From Coriobacteriia bacterium (GTDB lineage: Bacteria; Actinomycetota; Coriobacteriia; Coriobacteriales; UBA8131), in NCBI GenBank assembly GCA_003509825.1, contig DOMT01000032.1, forward strand, positions 1 to 10,131: 10,131 nt of DNA, in the 5' to 3' direction. Below, one piece after another: positions 1 through 7,321 of the stretch (the stretch's first letter is position 1; each line of letters begins with the position of its first letter). The translations under genes were made by a program, and so were the position numbers. The notes beneath the pieces are model-generated. The model saw nothing but the letters and a program-made list of their open reading frames with translations. It did not search any database and had not been told where the DNA came from.

Positions 1-21
1 AACAAACCTCCTACCCCATAG

Positions 22-27
22 TATACT
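22..27 (+). promoter_or_regulatory. Candidate -10 box giving a leaderless transcript
   Basis: TATACT ends seven bases before the ATG at 35. A start of transcription six to eight bases downstream would fall at or next to the start codon, giving a leaderless mRNA, which fits the missing Shine-Dalgarno. An inverted repeat CTACC (11-15) / GGTAG (28-32) brackets the box and could be an operator. The -35 region would lie at the window edge and cannot be judged. Confidence 0.4.
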
Positions 28-34
28 GGTAGTC

Positions 35-1303
35 ATGGAAACTACCGTACTCACCGAAGAAATAATCAAAGGCGCAAACCCTGGTATGACGGACTTTGGC
101 AGTGGGCTGCTCGTCGTCATTTCGTCGCAGTGCCTACGTTGCACCAAAAAGAAGCTCGAATGCACCATCTGCTCGGATTTTTGTCCCGTGGGCGGCATCG
201 ATACCACCTTTGAGGGGCGCCCCAACATCACACAGAAATGCATACGCTGTGGAGCCTGCACGGCCGTGTGCCCCGCCATCTACCTGTCGGTGGCCACCAA
301 ACCTGCGAGACAGGTCAGCCGCTGGTTGCTTCAGTCCACCATGCGCTCCGACCGCATGGTCATCGCCTGCGAACGTACCACCGCGCTACTCAGGCTCGCG
401 GTGCGCACCGACGACGCCGCAGCCGCCATCGAAGGCCTCAAGATCGTCAAAGACGCCCGCGCCAAAGAGCAGCTGGTGTTCGTACCGTGCATAGCCATGC
501 TCACCAAGGAGTTGTGGTTATCGATCCTTAACGAGATCGGCGTGACCAAGGTGGAGGACGTGAGTGTTTTGCTCCCGCACGGTCAGTGCGCCGAGTGCCC
601 CGTCAACGCCAAGGAAAATATCGAAGACACCTTCAGCGAGGCGATCGGCATCGCCGAGGAGTGGACGGGTATCGAGGTGGGCATCATCTCCGACATCAAA
701 GACATCCCCAAGAAGCGCAAGGCCAACGTGCGCGAGTTTTTGGCGAGTGCGGACGTGGTCGACCGCCGCGGGCTGTTTACCGGGTTTCTCGGCGAGCTCA
801 AAGAATCCTGGGACGAAAACGCCGTGGTGGGCAACACCGCCCTGGAGGAAACGCGGATACAACGGGAGCGCAAGGAGTCCTTCGAGCGCACCCGCTTGGC
901 CGCTGCGCAAAAGAAGAAGGTGTCGGCCGGTGTGCGCAGCATCGAGACGCCTTACCGCTATCTGCTGATCGAAGCCTTGGGCCGCAACGACCAACACGCG
1001 GACTCGGTAAATCTCCTGGTAGCCAAGACGGATCACGATCGCTGTGAGCTTTGCGGCGACTGCATGGACGTTTGTCCGGTGCGGGCGCGCAAGAAGATCG
1101 ATGAGAAGGTGGTAACCGACGAGCTCTACTGCCTGGGTTGCAGCGCCTGCCTCCAGGTTTGCCCCAAGGAGGCGTGTTACTTCACCGAGATAACCGGCAG
1201 GTCGTATTTGGTGGAGGAGGAGCCGGCAGAGGAAGCCGGGAATACACAGGGCGAAGAGGCCGGCGAAGAGGCTGCGGGAGCTACAGGAGCTACGGAGGCC
1301 TAG
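35..1303 (+). CDS. Multi-[4Fe-4S] ferredoxin-type electron-transfer protein
   Basis: This 422-residue soluble protein probably passes electrons between redox enzymes in the cytoplasm; the partner is unknown. An N-terminal ferredoxin block has Cys33, 36, 43, 46 and 50, then Cys69, 72, 75 and 79. A C-terminal block has two classic CxxCxxCxxxCP motifs (Cys337-347 and Cys366-376). Together these could hold about four clusters. The middle, residues about 108-220, has lone cysteines (112, 152) and a CAEC at 185-188, reminiscent of the cysteine-bearing modules in hydrogenase or heterodisulfide-reductase-type subunits; that likeness is an impression, not an assignment. Residues 225-300 are charged and probably helical. 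The tail after 393 is acidic and rich in Glu, Ala and Gly. No signal peptide or membrane helix is visible. No Shine-Dalgarno precedes the ATG, and the frame stays open to the left edge of the window, so a more upstream start cannot be excluded. It converges on the exporter gene with only 24 bases between stop codons. Confidence 0.88.
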   Translation: METTVLTEEIIKGANPGMTDFGSGLLVVISSQCLRCTKKKLECTICSDFCPVGGIDTTFEGRPNITQKCIRCGACTAVCPAIYLSVATKPARQVSRWLLQSTMRSDRMVIACERTTALLRLAVRTDDAAAAIEGLKIVKDARAKEQLVFVPCIAMLTKELWLSILNEIGVTKVEDVSVLLPHGQCAECPVNAKENIEDTFSEAIGIAEEWTGIEVGIISDIKDIPKKRKANVREFLASADVVDRRGLFTGFLGELKESWDENAVVGNTALEETRIQRERKESFERTRLAAAQKKKVSAGVRSIETPYRYLLIEALGRNDQHADSVNLLVAKTDHDRCELCGDCMDVCPVRARKKIDEKVVTDELYCLGCSACLQVCPKEACYFTEITGRSYLVEEEPAEEAGNTQGEEAGEEAAGATGATEA

Positions 1304-1327
1304 CTCAACCAATCAGCATCCCGGCGG

Positions 1328-2797
1328 CTAAGGGGTACTCCCGGAGCCAGGCGCATCGATGCTGCGATTCCTCACCAAAGACAGTGCTACGCCCGCCGCG
1401 CAGATGATGGCAAACACCAGAAACGACACCTTGAACATCAACATAATGCCTGTTGTTTCCGCAGATTCTATCAACATATCGCCGATCGTGAAGTGGGTGA
1501 CGATGGTGATGATGGCCATGCTTATCAGCTGGCCGGACGAACGCATGGTTCCCAAAATCGAGCCGGCCACACCGTAATCTTTCGGAGCCACGCACGACAT
1601 CACCGCGTTGGTGTTGGGAGACGAGAAAATGCCGAAGCCGACACCCACCACCAAAAGATTGAAAATGATGTGCAAAGGCGAGGCATCTTCTTCGATCAAA
1701 ACCAAGGAAAGCATCGAGATCGCGCAGATCGCCATGCCGACGGACGCTATGACAAAGGGTGATTTTCTGTCGGAGAGCTTGCCGACGATCGGCGAAATGA
1801 TCGCCATCGTCACCGGCTGGGCGACGAGGATGAGCCCCGAGATGTCCGCCGGAAACCCCTTGACCACCTGCAGATAGATAGACATCACATATCCGAGCGC
1901 AAACGTTGCCGCGTACTGCAAGAGCGCCACGATATTGGTGGTTATGTAGCGGAGATTGCGCCTGAACAGACGTACCTCGACCACCGGATGCTTGATCGTC
2001 GTCGCGTGCTTGGTAAAGATGACGAAGAGGACGACACCCACCGCCAACAGAATGTAAGACAAAATGTTTTGGGCGAAAATCGTCAGCCCGTACATCGTTG
2101 CGAGAATCGCGGTCATGTACAGCAGGGTGTTTACCGGGTCGATGCCTGCCGAGCCCTGCGCAACCTCCTGCAAAACGCCGCTTTTTCTCGCCTTCGCCGA
2201 GCTAGCCAAGGCAATGAAAAAGATGATGAGCGTAAAGGCCGCGGTGATGGCAAACACGGCCCGCCAGTTTAGATAGTGGATGATGAATCCGCTGAATATC
2301 GGACCGCAGGCAAGCCCGATATAGACCGACATGACCGAAAGTCCGAGCACCCTGCCACGTTCGGAAACCGGGTATACCTCCATGAGTATGGCCTGGTTGG
2401 TGGAGGTGATTATCGCGGCTCCCACGCCTTGCGCCACGCGCAGTGCGATCAGTGCGGGGAAGTTCGGCGCGAAGGTAATCACCAAAGTCGTGATGAAAAA
2501 GATGAAGATGCCGATGTTGAAAAGACGGCGCCTGCCCCGCAGATCGGCAAAGCGCCCGAAGGGAACACTGAACACGATGGTGGAAAGCATCAGCGCCGAA
2601 ACGATCCAACTGAGATGCGTTGCACCGACCTCGAACTCCGCACCGATGATCGGCACAGCGATATTCATCGAACTGGCGGAAAAGGGAAAGATGAATCCCG
2701 CAAACATCGCGGCGATCAAGGTGGTGCGCTGCACGACCTTGAGTTGGCGCTGCGTGGGACGGTCGGAGGAGGCCTGCGAGCTGCTCGTATCCGACAC
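1328..2797 (-). CDS. MFS multidrug exporter, DHA2 (14-helix) type
   Basis: This is a 489-residue inner-membrane transporter of the major facilitator superfamily, most like drug:H+ antiporter family 2. The N-terminal 22 residues are Ser/Gln/Thr-rich and cytoplasmic, followed by about 14 hydrophobic segments. Motif A (GRFADLRGRRR, from residue 81) lies between helices 2 and 3. An antiporter-type motif C (GLACGPIFSGF) occurs in helix 5, followed by the LNWRAVF loop typical of DHA2 proteins. A second motif-A-like sequence (GKLSDRKSP) marks the later half. The start is set at GTG 2795-2797 because AGGAGG lies eight bases upstream. The ATG at 2822-2824 has no ribosome-binding site and would put that Shine-Dalgarno inside the gene. 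The substrate cannot be predicted. It is codirectional with the eutH-like gene but separated by 193 bases with its own promoter candidate, so it is probably an independent unit. Confidence 0.9.
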   Translation of the reverse strand: MSDTSSSQASSDRPTQRQLKVVQRTTLIAAMFAGFIFPFSASSMNIAVPIIGAEFEVGATHLSWIVSALMLSTIVFSVPFGRFADLRGRRRLFNIGIFIFFITTLVITFAPNFPALIALRVAQGVGAAIITSTNQAILMEVYPVSERGRVLGLSVMSVYIGLACGPIFSGFIIHYLNWRAVFAITAAFTLIIFFIALASSAKARKSGVLQEVAQGSAGIDPVNTLLYMTAILATMYGLTIFAQNILSYILLAVGVVLFVIFTKHATTIKHPVVEVRLFRRNLRYITTNIVALLQYAATFALGYVMSIYLQVVKGFPADISGLILVAQPVTMAIISPIVGKLSDRKSPFVIASVGMAICAISMLSLVLIEEDASPLHIIFNLLVVGVGFGIFSSPNTNAVMSCVAPKDYGVAGSILGTMRSSGQLISMAIITIVTHFTIGDMLIESAETTGIMLMFKVSFLVFAIICAAGVALSLVRNRSIDAPGSGSTP

Positions 2798-2805
2798 GAC
2801 ATCCC

Positions 2806-2811
2806 CCTCCT
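2806..2811 (-). promoter_or_regulatory. Shine-Dalgarno that fixes the GTG start of the exporter
   Basis: AGGAGG on the minus strand is eight bases before GTG 2795-2797. This spacing selects the GTG over the longer ATG reading at 2824. Confidence 0.8.
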
Positions 2812-2903
2812 TTCGTCCTCCCATTTTATTTTTCGCGCCAACACCCCCACATCGCCATCGTCATCCAATCCTAGCTTGAAAAACCCATCCAGTACCTTCA
2901 AGT

Positions 2904-2909
2904 ATTATA
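2904..2909 (-). promoter_or_regulatory. Consensus -10 (TATAAT) upstream of the exporter
   Basis: A perfect TATAAT reads leftward about 107 bases before the GTG start. At 17-base spacing the -35 position reads AAGTAG, a poor match, so an activator may be needed. Just downstream an inverted repeat, CTTGAA (2875-2880) / TTCAAG (2897-2902), sits where a repressor could act. The rest of 2798-2990 holds no gene that I can see. Confidence 0.45.
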
Positions 2910-2990
2910 GCTAATATGATCTGGACCTACTTCTTGTTTCATCACATCCGTCAGGCATCCGAAGCATCTTTCAATACCGGCAGAGAAGCT

Positions 2991-4289
2991 CTAGACGGAA
3001 GTTTCGACGGCTCGACCCCTTTCATCTATCACAAGCAAACCTGAAGCAATGTCTTCAGCCTCCAATTGCTCGGCTTTCCTAAGAGCAAGATACTTAGTAA
3101 AAAAAACAGCTACAACACCACCGACGATCTTTCCGATCATAACGGGCGCGATCAACGAAGGCTGAAAATTGGCGGTGAACGAGAGGTGATCTCCGAACAA
3201 AAACGCACAGCAGACGGCAAAGGCCAAACAGATCACCTTGTCTCGCGCACGCATATCCTTCACAATTTCTAGCAACGCGATGACATTGGCGGCAGCAGCC
3301 AAAATACCTGTTGTCGCATCCGAAGACAGACCGAACACCTTACCTACGACCGCAAGCGGGCGATGGAGGTAACGTTTGATGAGATATACCATCGGAAAGG
3401 CACCGCAAAGCATGATGCCGATCGCCCCAGCGACTTCCAGGGCTCTAAATATGTCCTCCTCATCGGCAATGATTGGCTCAAACCCGAAATAATTGCCGAA
3501 AAACGCCGTCGGCAGGCCGGTAAAGTATTCCACAACAACGCAGACGAATACCAATTTTAGAACACTTTCCAAAAGGCGACCGAAAACGATAAAGCCTTTG
3601 ATCATGACATCCGGCTTGAACTTCAGGCCGAGAGCCAAAATGCCACATATGATGACAAGGGGAATAAGGTTAAAACCGATGGTGGCAAAGCCCAACGAAA
3701 GCTGATAGGAGGCTTCACCGGAACCGGCGGCTATAGTTTCACGAATAAAGGGGTTAGCAAATGCAATGATAGCACTGGCAACAAAAACACCGATAGGAAT
3801 GGAGAGCAATCCACACATCACACCGAGAGCCAGGTATTTGCGATCGATCTTTTTGATCATCTTCAGGGCTACAGGGATGGTAAATACAATGGTTGCACCG
3901 CCCATATACCCCACGGTCATCGCCATAATCCAGCTTTCCTTGGTCTGCGCCAGCGCTTCAGCCAATTGATAACCACCCATATCTATGGCGATGAAAGTGG
4001 TTGCAGCCATAGACGGGTCCGCTCCTATAGCCGAAAAGGCAGGACCAAACACCCCTCCCACAAAGGCAGTGAGATAAGGGGTGGCGGCCATAACCCCTGC
4101 TACGGGCAAAAAGATAGGGCCGATGGAATCGATGCCAGAGACAAACTCCTTTCCGAGGTCGCTCTTGGGTTTTATCACCGAAGATATGGCGCCCGCAATA
4201 GCACAACCCATAATTATCATTACAACGATGAAGCCGAATATCTCCATCGGAGTGCTTTCGAGAAAATGTGTTGTCAGCCAATCCTGCAT
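2991..4289 (-). CDS. eutH: EutH-family ethanolamine transporter
   Basis: This 432-residue polytopic membrane protein is predicted to import ethanolamine, or a close analogue such as choline. Enterobacterial EutH is about 408 residues, and the hydrophobic pattern with roughly ten or eleven helices is the same. Stretches recalled from EutH are visible: GADPSMAATTF then DMGGYQLAEAL (residues 89-113), GGATIVFTIPVAL (130-142), KYLALGVMCG (151-160), IPIGVF, ALGLKFKPDVMI (219-230), an ALEVAGAIG segment, and GDHLSFTANF (366-375). The C-terminal 30 residues are charged and cytoplasmic. The ATG at 4289 is preceded by a modest AAAGGAAAAGG. It lies 126 bases downstream of the LicC-LicA fusion on the same strand, so the two are probably cotranscribed or coregulated. 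No ethanolamine ammonia-lyase or microcompartment gene is present, so import probably serves envelope headgroup activation rather than catabolism. Specificity for ethanolamine versus choline is not decided by the sequence. Confidence 0.88.
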   Translation of the reverse strand: MQDWLTTHFLESTPMEIFGFIVVMIIMGCAIAGAISSVIKPKSDLGKEFVSGIDSIGPIFLPVAGVMAATPYLTAFVGGVFGPAFSAIGADPSMAATTFIAIDMGGYQLAEALAQTKESWIMAMTVGYMGGATIVFTIPVALKMIKKIDRKYLALGVMCGLLSIPIGVFVASAIIAFANPFIRETIAAGSGEASYQLSLGFATIGFNLIPLVIICGILALGLKFKPDVMIKGFIVFGRLLESVLKLVFVCVVVEYFTGLPTAFFGNYFGFEPIIADEEDIFRALEVAGAIGIMLCGAFPMVYLIKRYLHRPLAVVGKVFGLSSDATTGILAAAANVIALLEIVKDMRARDKVICLAFAVCCAFLFGDHLSFTANFQPSLIAPVMIGKIVGGVVAVFFTKYLALRKAEQLEAEDIASGLLVIDERGRAVETSV

Positions 4290-4415
4290 AAATACCTTTT
4301 CCTTTCCCGTTGATCTGCATCCCCCTATCTTCGGATCTCCCGCCGGACATTTAATTCATTTTTTGATGAACAAACTCGGGTGTCCCCATAAAGCCACCGT
4401 TCTAAGTATTGGTGT
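4290..4415. other. Intergenic spacer between eutH-like and licC-licA fusion genes
   Basis: No gene or convincing promoter is visible here. A short AT-rich inverted repeat, TTCAT (4355-4359) / ATGAA (4366-4370) with a six-base loop of mostly T, could be a weak hairpin or a protein site. It lacks a GC stem, so I do not call it a terminator. Readthrough from the upstream gene into the eutH-like gene seems likely. Confidence 0.4.
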
Positions 4416-6191
4416 TTAAGCCCCCTGCAATAAAGCCTGGGCCAACCGCTCTGCACGGATACCGTATTCTCTAGCATACCGATACCAAAGATAAAGATAT
4501 TCGCCGACGCTCTCCCCCTCTGCCTCCTTATTCAAGGCCCATACAAACCAGTAATAGCCGGAAAGCGAAACATAGGAAATGCAGTGAGCGAGCTCCACGG
4601 GAGTCAATTCCCTGTCAAAGTATTGCTCCAGCACCTTGACCGCCTGTTCATAAGTGTAATCCGAACAACAGATGAAAGTTCCAAGGTCGCTAGCGTAATC
4701 ACTCATGCCCGAATATTCCCAGTCGATTAAAAACAATTCCTCGTTGTGCACCAAAATATTGGGATCATAAAAATCATTATGGCTCAAAACCATCTTTGCC
4801 CCATGTTTAATGGCGAATTCGTATATCCTGCCCGCCCTGTCATCCAACTCATGAAAGTCTGCAAATTGCAGATAGGCGCTCTTCCCCATTCGCTTTTTGA
4901 TCCTGTCGGTTTCGGTGCGCAGGTCAAAGGTGTTGGAGACGGAAACTCCTGAGTCATGCAGTCTATGGATCATGGTCATGGCATCCCTGACATGTTTGGG
5001 ATTGTGATAGTCAAAGCTTTCAGAAACATCGATGTGCTTGGATATTTTCCATCCTGTTTGCGAATCCAAATGGACAAATGTTCTATCCAATCCAAGAGTA
5101 TGGGCGATTTTTTCCACCGATTCTTCGACAGCTCTATCGATCAACCCTACAGTTGCTTGTCCAGGATGACGATATACGTAGCCGGCTTCGGTTGCCTTAA
5201 AATAAAATGATGTATTGGAGAGACCCTGTTCGATGGGCGTAATATCACGAATATCATTTCGCGAACACCCAAGCACCGTTACGATATTACTGAGAATCGC
5301 CGAATCAATGTTGGTGATAAAGTCCTCATCAAAGTCTCTAACCTCTTCCAGGGAATCGAACTCGTAGATCACACCCTCGGAATATCGCCGGATTCTCATA
5401 TCCAACTTTTTAATGTGATCGATGTAGATGTCTTCCCATAGCTTGTTCACGGTCTCAGGCAACTCAAAGGTATCTTCAAGTATGCTGGCAAAGATACTGG
5501 AAAATAGTTTGTCATAATAGACATGCCCATACATGATCCAACCATCGCTTCCACCCACTGTTACCTTGGTAATGCGATCTTTGCTACCGGTTTCCAAAAA
5601 GTATTCCTTGCTGGCTCCCTCGTGATATATGGCGCTGTAGTAGCTTTGATAGACATGGGACTCAAAGGGGTTTTCGACAAAATAGTTGTCAGACGTTACG
5701 ATGTAGGTATTGGCTAGTTTTTCCCGCACCAAATACAAACTTGAATGATTGTTACGCTCTTTGTACCAATTGCTTACCACCAAAGATACGTTAAACTTAT
5801 CCTCCAGATAGAGATATTGCTCCTTCATGTAGCCGATGACGATGGTGATATCGGTAATGCCGGCTTCCTGCAATTGTCGAATGATTCGCTCAATCAAGAC
5901 CTCGCCTCGCACCGTCAGCGTTCCTTTGGGGCGCTCGTAGGAAAGCGGTGCGAAGCGTGTCGACATACCGGCCGCCATAATGATAGCGTTGTCTACCTTA
6001 TGGTGCCCCAGCGCCGAAATGCCCTCATCGGTGATCGACATGCCGTCGAGAAACCTCTTGTCACGCAAAGTTTTGAGTGAGGCGTTGACACTTCCAAGAG
6101 AGAGTTTCGCTTGTACAGCCAACTCCCTTTGATTGACAGCACCACCTGTAAGCAACGTTTTAAGGATGATAAATTCGGGTTCACCGAGCAT
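4416..6191 (-). CDS. Fused winged-helix / LicC nucleotidyltransferase / LicA kinase
   Basis: This 591-residue cytoplasmic protein appears to carry a regulator and two consecutive enzymes of the CDP-choline/CDP-ethanolamine route. Residues 1-65 form a MarR/IclR-like winged helix (QRELAVQAKLSLGSVNASLK at 21-40 is the helix-turn-helix). Residues 67-300 match LicC: AAGMSTRF (73-80), PKG (88-90) and TSDNYF (166-171, metal-binding Asp168). Residues 310-575 match the LicA/choline kinase fold, with the Brenner-type catalytic loop HNDFYDPN (471-478) and IDWEYSG (489-495, metal-binding Asp). All key residues are present. The kinase would phosphorylate choline or ethanolamine with ATP and LicC would convert the product with CTP to the CDP form. 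Fused LicCA is known from Treponema denticola; in Haemophilus the two are separate. ATG 6189-6191 is chosen because AAAGGAGG lies four bases upstream; the frame-extending TTG at 6215 would place that site inside the gene. AT-rich compared with flanking genes, so possibly acquired. Confidence 0.87.
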   Translation of the reverse strand: MLGEPEFIILKTLLTGGAVNQRELAVQAKLSLGSVNASLKTLRDKRFLDGMSITDEGISALGHHKVDNAIIMAAGMSTRFAPLSYERPKGTLTVRGEVLIERIIRQLQEAGITDITIVIGYMKEQYLYLEDKFNVSLVVSNWYKERNNHSSLYLVREKLANTYIVTSDNYFVENPFESHVYQSYYSAIYHEGASKEYFLETGSKDRITKVTVGGSDGWIMYGHVYYDKLFSSIFASILEDTFELPETVNKLWEDIYIDHIKKLDMRIRRYSEGVIYEFDSLEEVRDFDEDFITNIDSAILSNIVTVLGCSRNDIRDITPIEQGLSNTSFYFKATEAGYVYRHPGQATVGLIDRAVEESVEKIAHTLGLDRTFVHLDSQTGWKISKHIDVSESFDYHNPKHVRDAMTMIHRLHDSGVSVSNTFDLRTETDRIKKRMGKSAYLQFADFHELDDRAGRIYEFAIKHGAKMVLSHNDFYDPNILVHNEELFLIDWEYSGMSDYASDLGTFICCSDYTYEQAVKVLEQYFDRELTPVELAHCISYVSLSGYYWFVWALNKEAEGESVGEYLYLWYRYAREYGIRAERLAQALLQGA

Positions 6192-6195
6192 GCAA

Positions 6196-6203
6196 CCTCC
6201 TTT
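6196..6203 (-). promoter_or_regulatory. Shine-Dalgarno that fixes the start of the LicC-LicA fusion
   Basis: AAAGGAGG is followed by four bases and the ATG at 6189-6191. It begins one base after the inverted repeat described next, so a structure or bound protein there could block initiation. Confidence 0.75.
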
Positions 6204-6204
6204 G

Positions 6205-6243
6205 ATGTTCAGCAAATCAGTATATCCTTCAAATTCTGAACAT
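6205..6243. promoter_or_regulatory. Candidate operator or leader hairpin of the LicC-LicA fusion gene
   Basis: A perfect eight-base inverted repeat, ATGTTCAG (6205-6212) and CTGAACAT (6236-6243), spans 39 bases with a 23-base AT-rich centre. It lies between the -10 box and the Shine-Dalgarno. It could bind the protein's own winged helix, giving autoregulation, or fold in the mRNA leader next to the ribosome-binding site. The first reading is favoured because the gene product begins with a DNA-binding domain, but this is inference. Confidence 0.45.
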
Positions 6244-6259
6244 TCAATAAACTTTACAG

Positions 6260-6265
6260 ATTATA
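6260..6265 (-). promoter_or_regulatory. Consensus -10 (TATAAT) of the LicC-LicA fusion gene
   Basis: TATAAT reading leftward would start transcription near 6253, giving a leader of about 60 bases that contains the inverted repeat. The -35 position (AAAGAA at 17-base spacing) is weak. The box lies about 40 bases outside the end of the mobile-element remnant, so the promoter is probably native to the gene. Confidence 0.5.
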
Positions 6266-6304
6266 GGCTCCCCCTTGTTGTATTCTTTACGATTCTATTT
6301 TAAA

Positions 6305-6332
6305 GGGCTTCGCCAGGATGTGTGGATAGAAT
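6305..6332. repeat. Left terminal inverted repeat of the IS remnant
   Basis: Begins GGGCTTC and ends ATAGAAT, ten bases beyond the ISL3 transposase stop codon, which is where an ISL3 end is expected. It pairs imperfectly with 7887-7914. Confidence 0.5.
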
Positions 6333-6341
6333 CTTCGTATC

Positions 6342-7321
6342 CTAAGCAGCCTTCGGCACTCGTCCCGGTAGGCTGATCGGTAGATCTGAGCACCTAAGCA
6401 TAACAAGGGTGATGAGGTTGTCGATGTTTCGAAATCCATAGCCCATCCTCACGGTTAATTTGATTTTGTTGTTGATCTCCTCTATCCGCGCATTCGATAT
6501 CTCATGCTCTACCGCCCTTAGTATTCCACCCTTGTGTCGCCTGACTTTTCTGGAAAGTTCCACTATCTCTGGAATCCGACATCGGCAAGCATGAAAAGCC
6601 ATCCATCAAGAAGCTTTGTCGCCACATCGTGATTTTTAACAGAAAACACCGAACGGAGATCTTCTTTGAGAAGATATGCCCTGTACAGCCGTCCGTCCGA
6701 ACGGGCGATGGACTCAAGTTTCACTCGTTGGTTTTCGGTAAGATTGTCAGGGTTTTTGAGCAAGGGATAGCGAGCCTGCTTGATAGCAACGGCTGCCGCT
6801 TTCTCGGGATTTACCCGCTCGTCTCTCTTTGGTCGCCCACGGTTTCTTTTCGGCGCTTGCCGTACCTGCTTCAAGGCATCACGCCAACTTTGCCTGCGAA
6901 TCTCATCAAGTGCGTCGGTCATCCATGACACCACATGAAACGAGTCCATCACACGCTCGGCATTCGGACACCTATCGGCCACAGCGGATGCTATCCATCT
7001 TGCCCCATCCGCGGTGATAACACGAATACTCTTCCTTTGTGTATCGCTCAATAGATCGAAAAACGACCTCAGCACTTCCTTGCCATGTCCCTTGCCACAC
7101 CGTACGACCCGGTTGTGGTCATGGTCGACAACGACGGTCATGTACTTATGACTTTTTTTGTAGCTCGTTTCATCTATGCCTATTTTGATGAGGCCGTCAA
7201 AACGGGAAGCATCCGATTCCTTTTGCAGATCATTGAAGACACGTGCACACACCGGACTGTGCTGTGTCAAGAAAACGGACACTAGGCGGCCGGCACGGTC
7301 GTCATCTTCCGGTATCCGCAT
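6342..7321 (-). pseudogene. ISL3-family transposase, N-truncated and frameshifted
   Basis: This is the DDE half of an ISL3 transposase, the enzyme that cuts and joins the element's ends. The first part (7321-6563) contains GIDETSYKKSHKYMTVV with the first catalytic Asp, TADGARW with the second Asp, NAERVMDSFHVV and the basic linker KRNRGRPKR. The reading then stops. The continuation in the next frame (about 6599-6342) has CRIPEIVELSRKVRRH, SNARIEEINNKIKLT with the catalytic Glu, and MGYGFRNIDNLI. The break maps to the four-base homopolymer at 6594-6597, where one extra base would restore an unbroken frame. The N-terminal zinc-binding and DNA-binding region, normally around 100-150 residues, is missing. 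Recognisable ISL3 similarity begins near codon 24; upstream of that the DNA is IS3-like. Inactive as it stands. Confidence 0.85.

Noticed and set aside
518-1312. Long minus-strand open frame (264 codons) across the iron-sulfur protein gene
   Set aside because: It is antisense to a gene with clear cysteine motifs, and its translation shows no recognisable domain; a high-GC shadow frame.
2798-2824. ATG at 2822-2824 as the exporter start
   Set aside because: No ribosome-binding site precedes it, while AGGAGG sits eight bases before the in-frame GTG at 2795-2797.
2276-2914. Plus-strand open frames opposite the exporter
   Set aside because: Hydrophilic, low-information translations complementary to membrane helices; no ribosome-binding site and no family resemblance.
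2991-6191. Ethanolamine catabolism (eut) locus or microcompartment
   Set aside because: Only the EutH-type permease is present; no ammonia-lyase, shell protein or dehydrogenase is encoded nearby.
6585-6605. Programmed -1 frameshift in the ISL3 transposase
   Set aside because: The codons at the run (CTT TTC) do not form a slippery heptamer with re-pairing in both sites, and ISL3 elements are not known to need one; a base loss is simpler.
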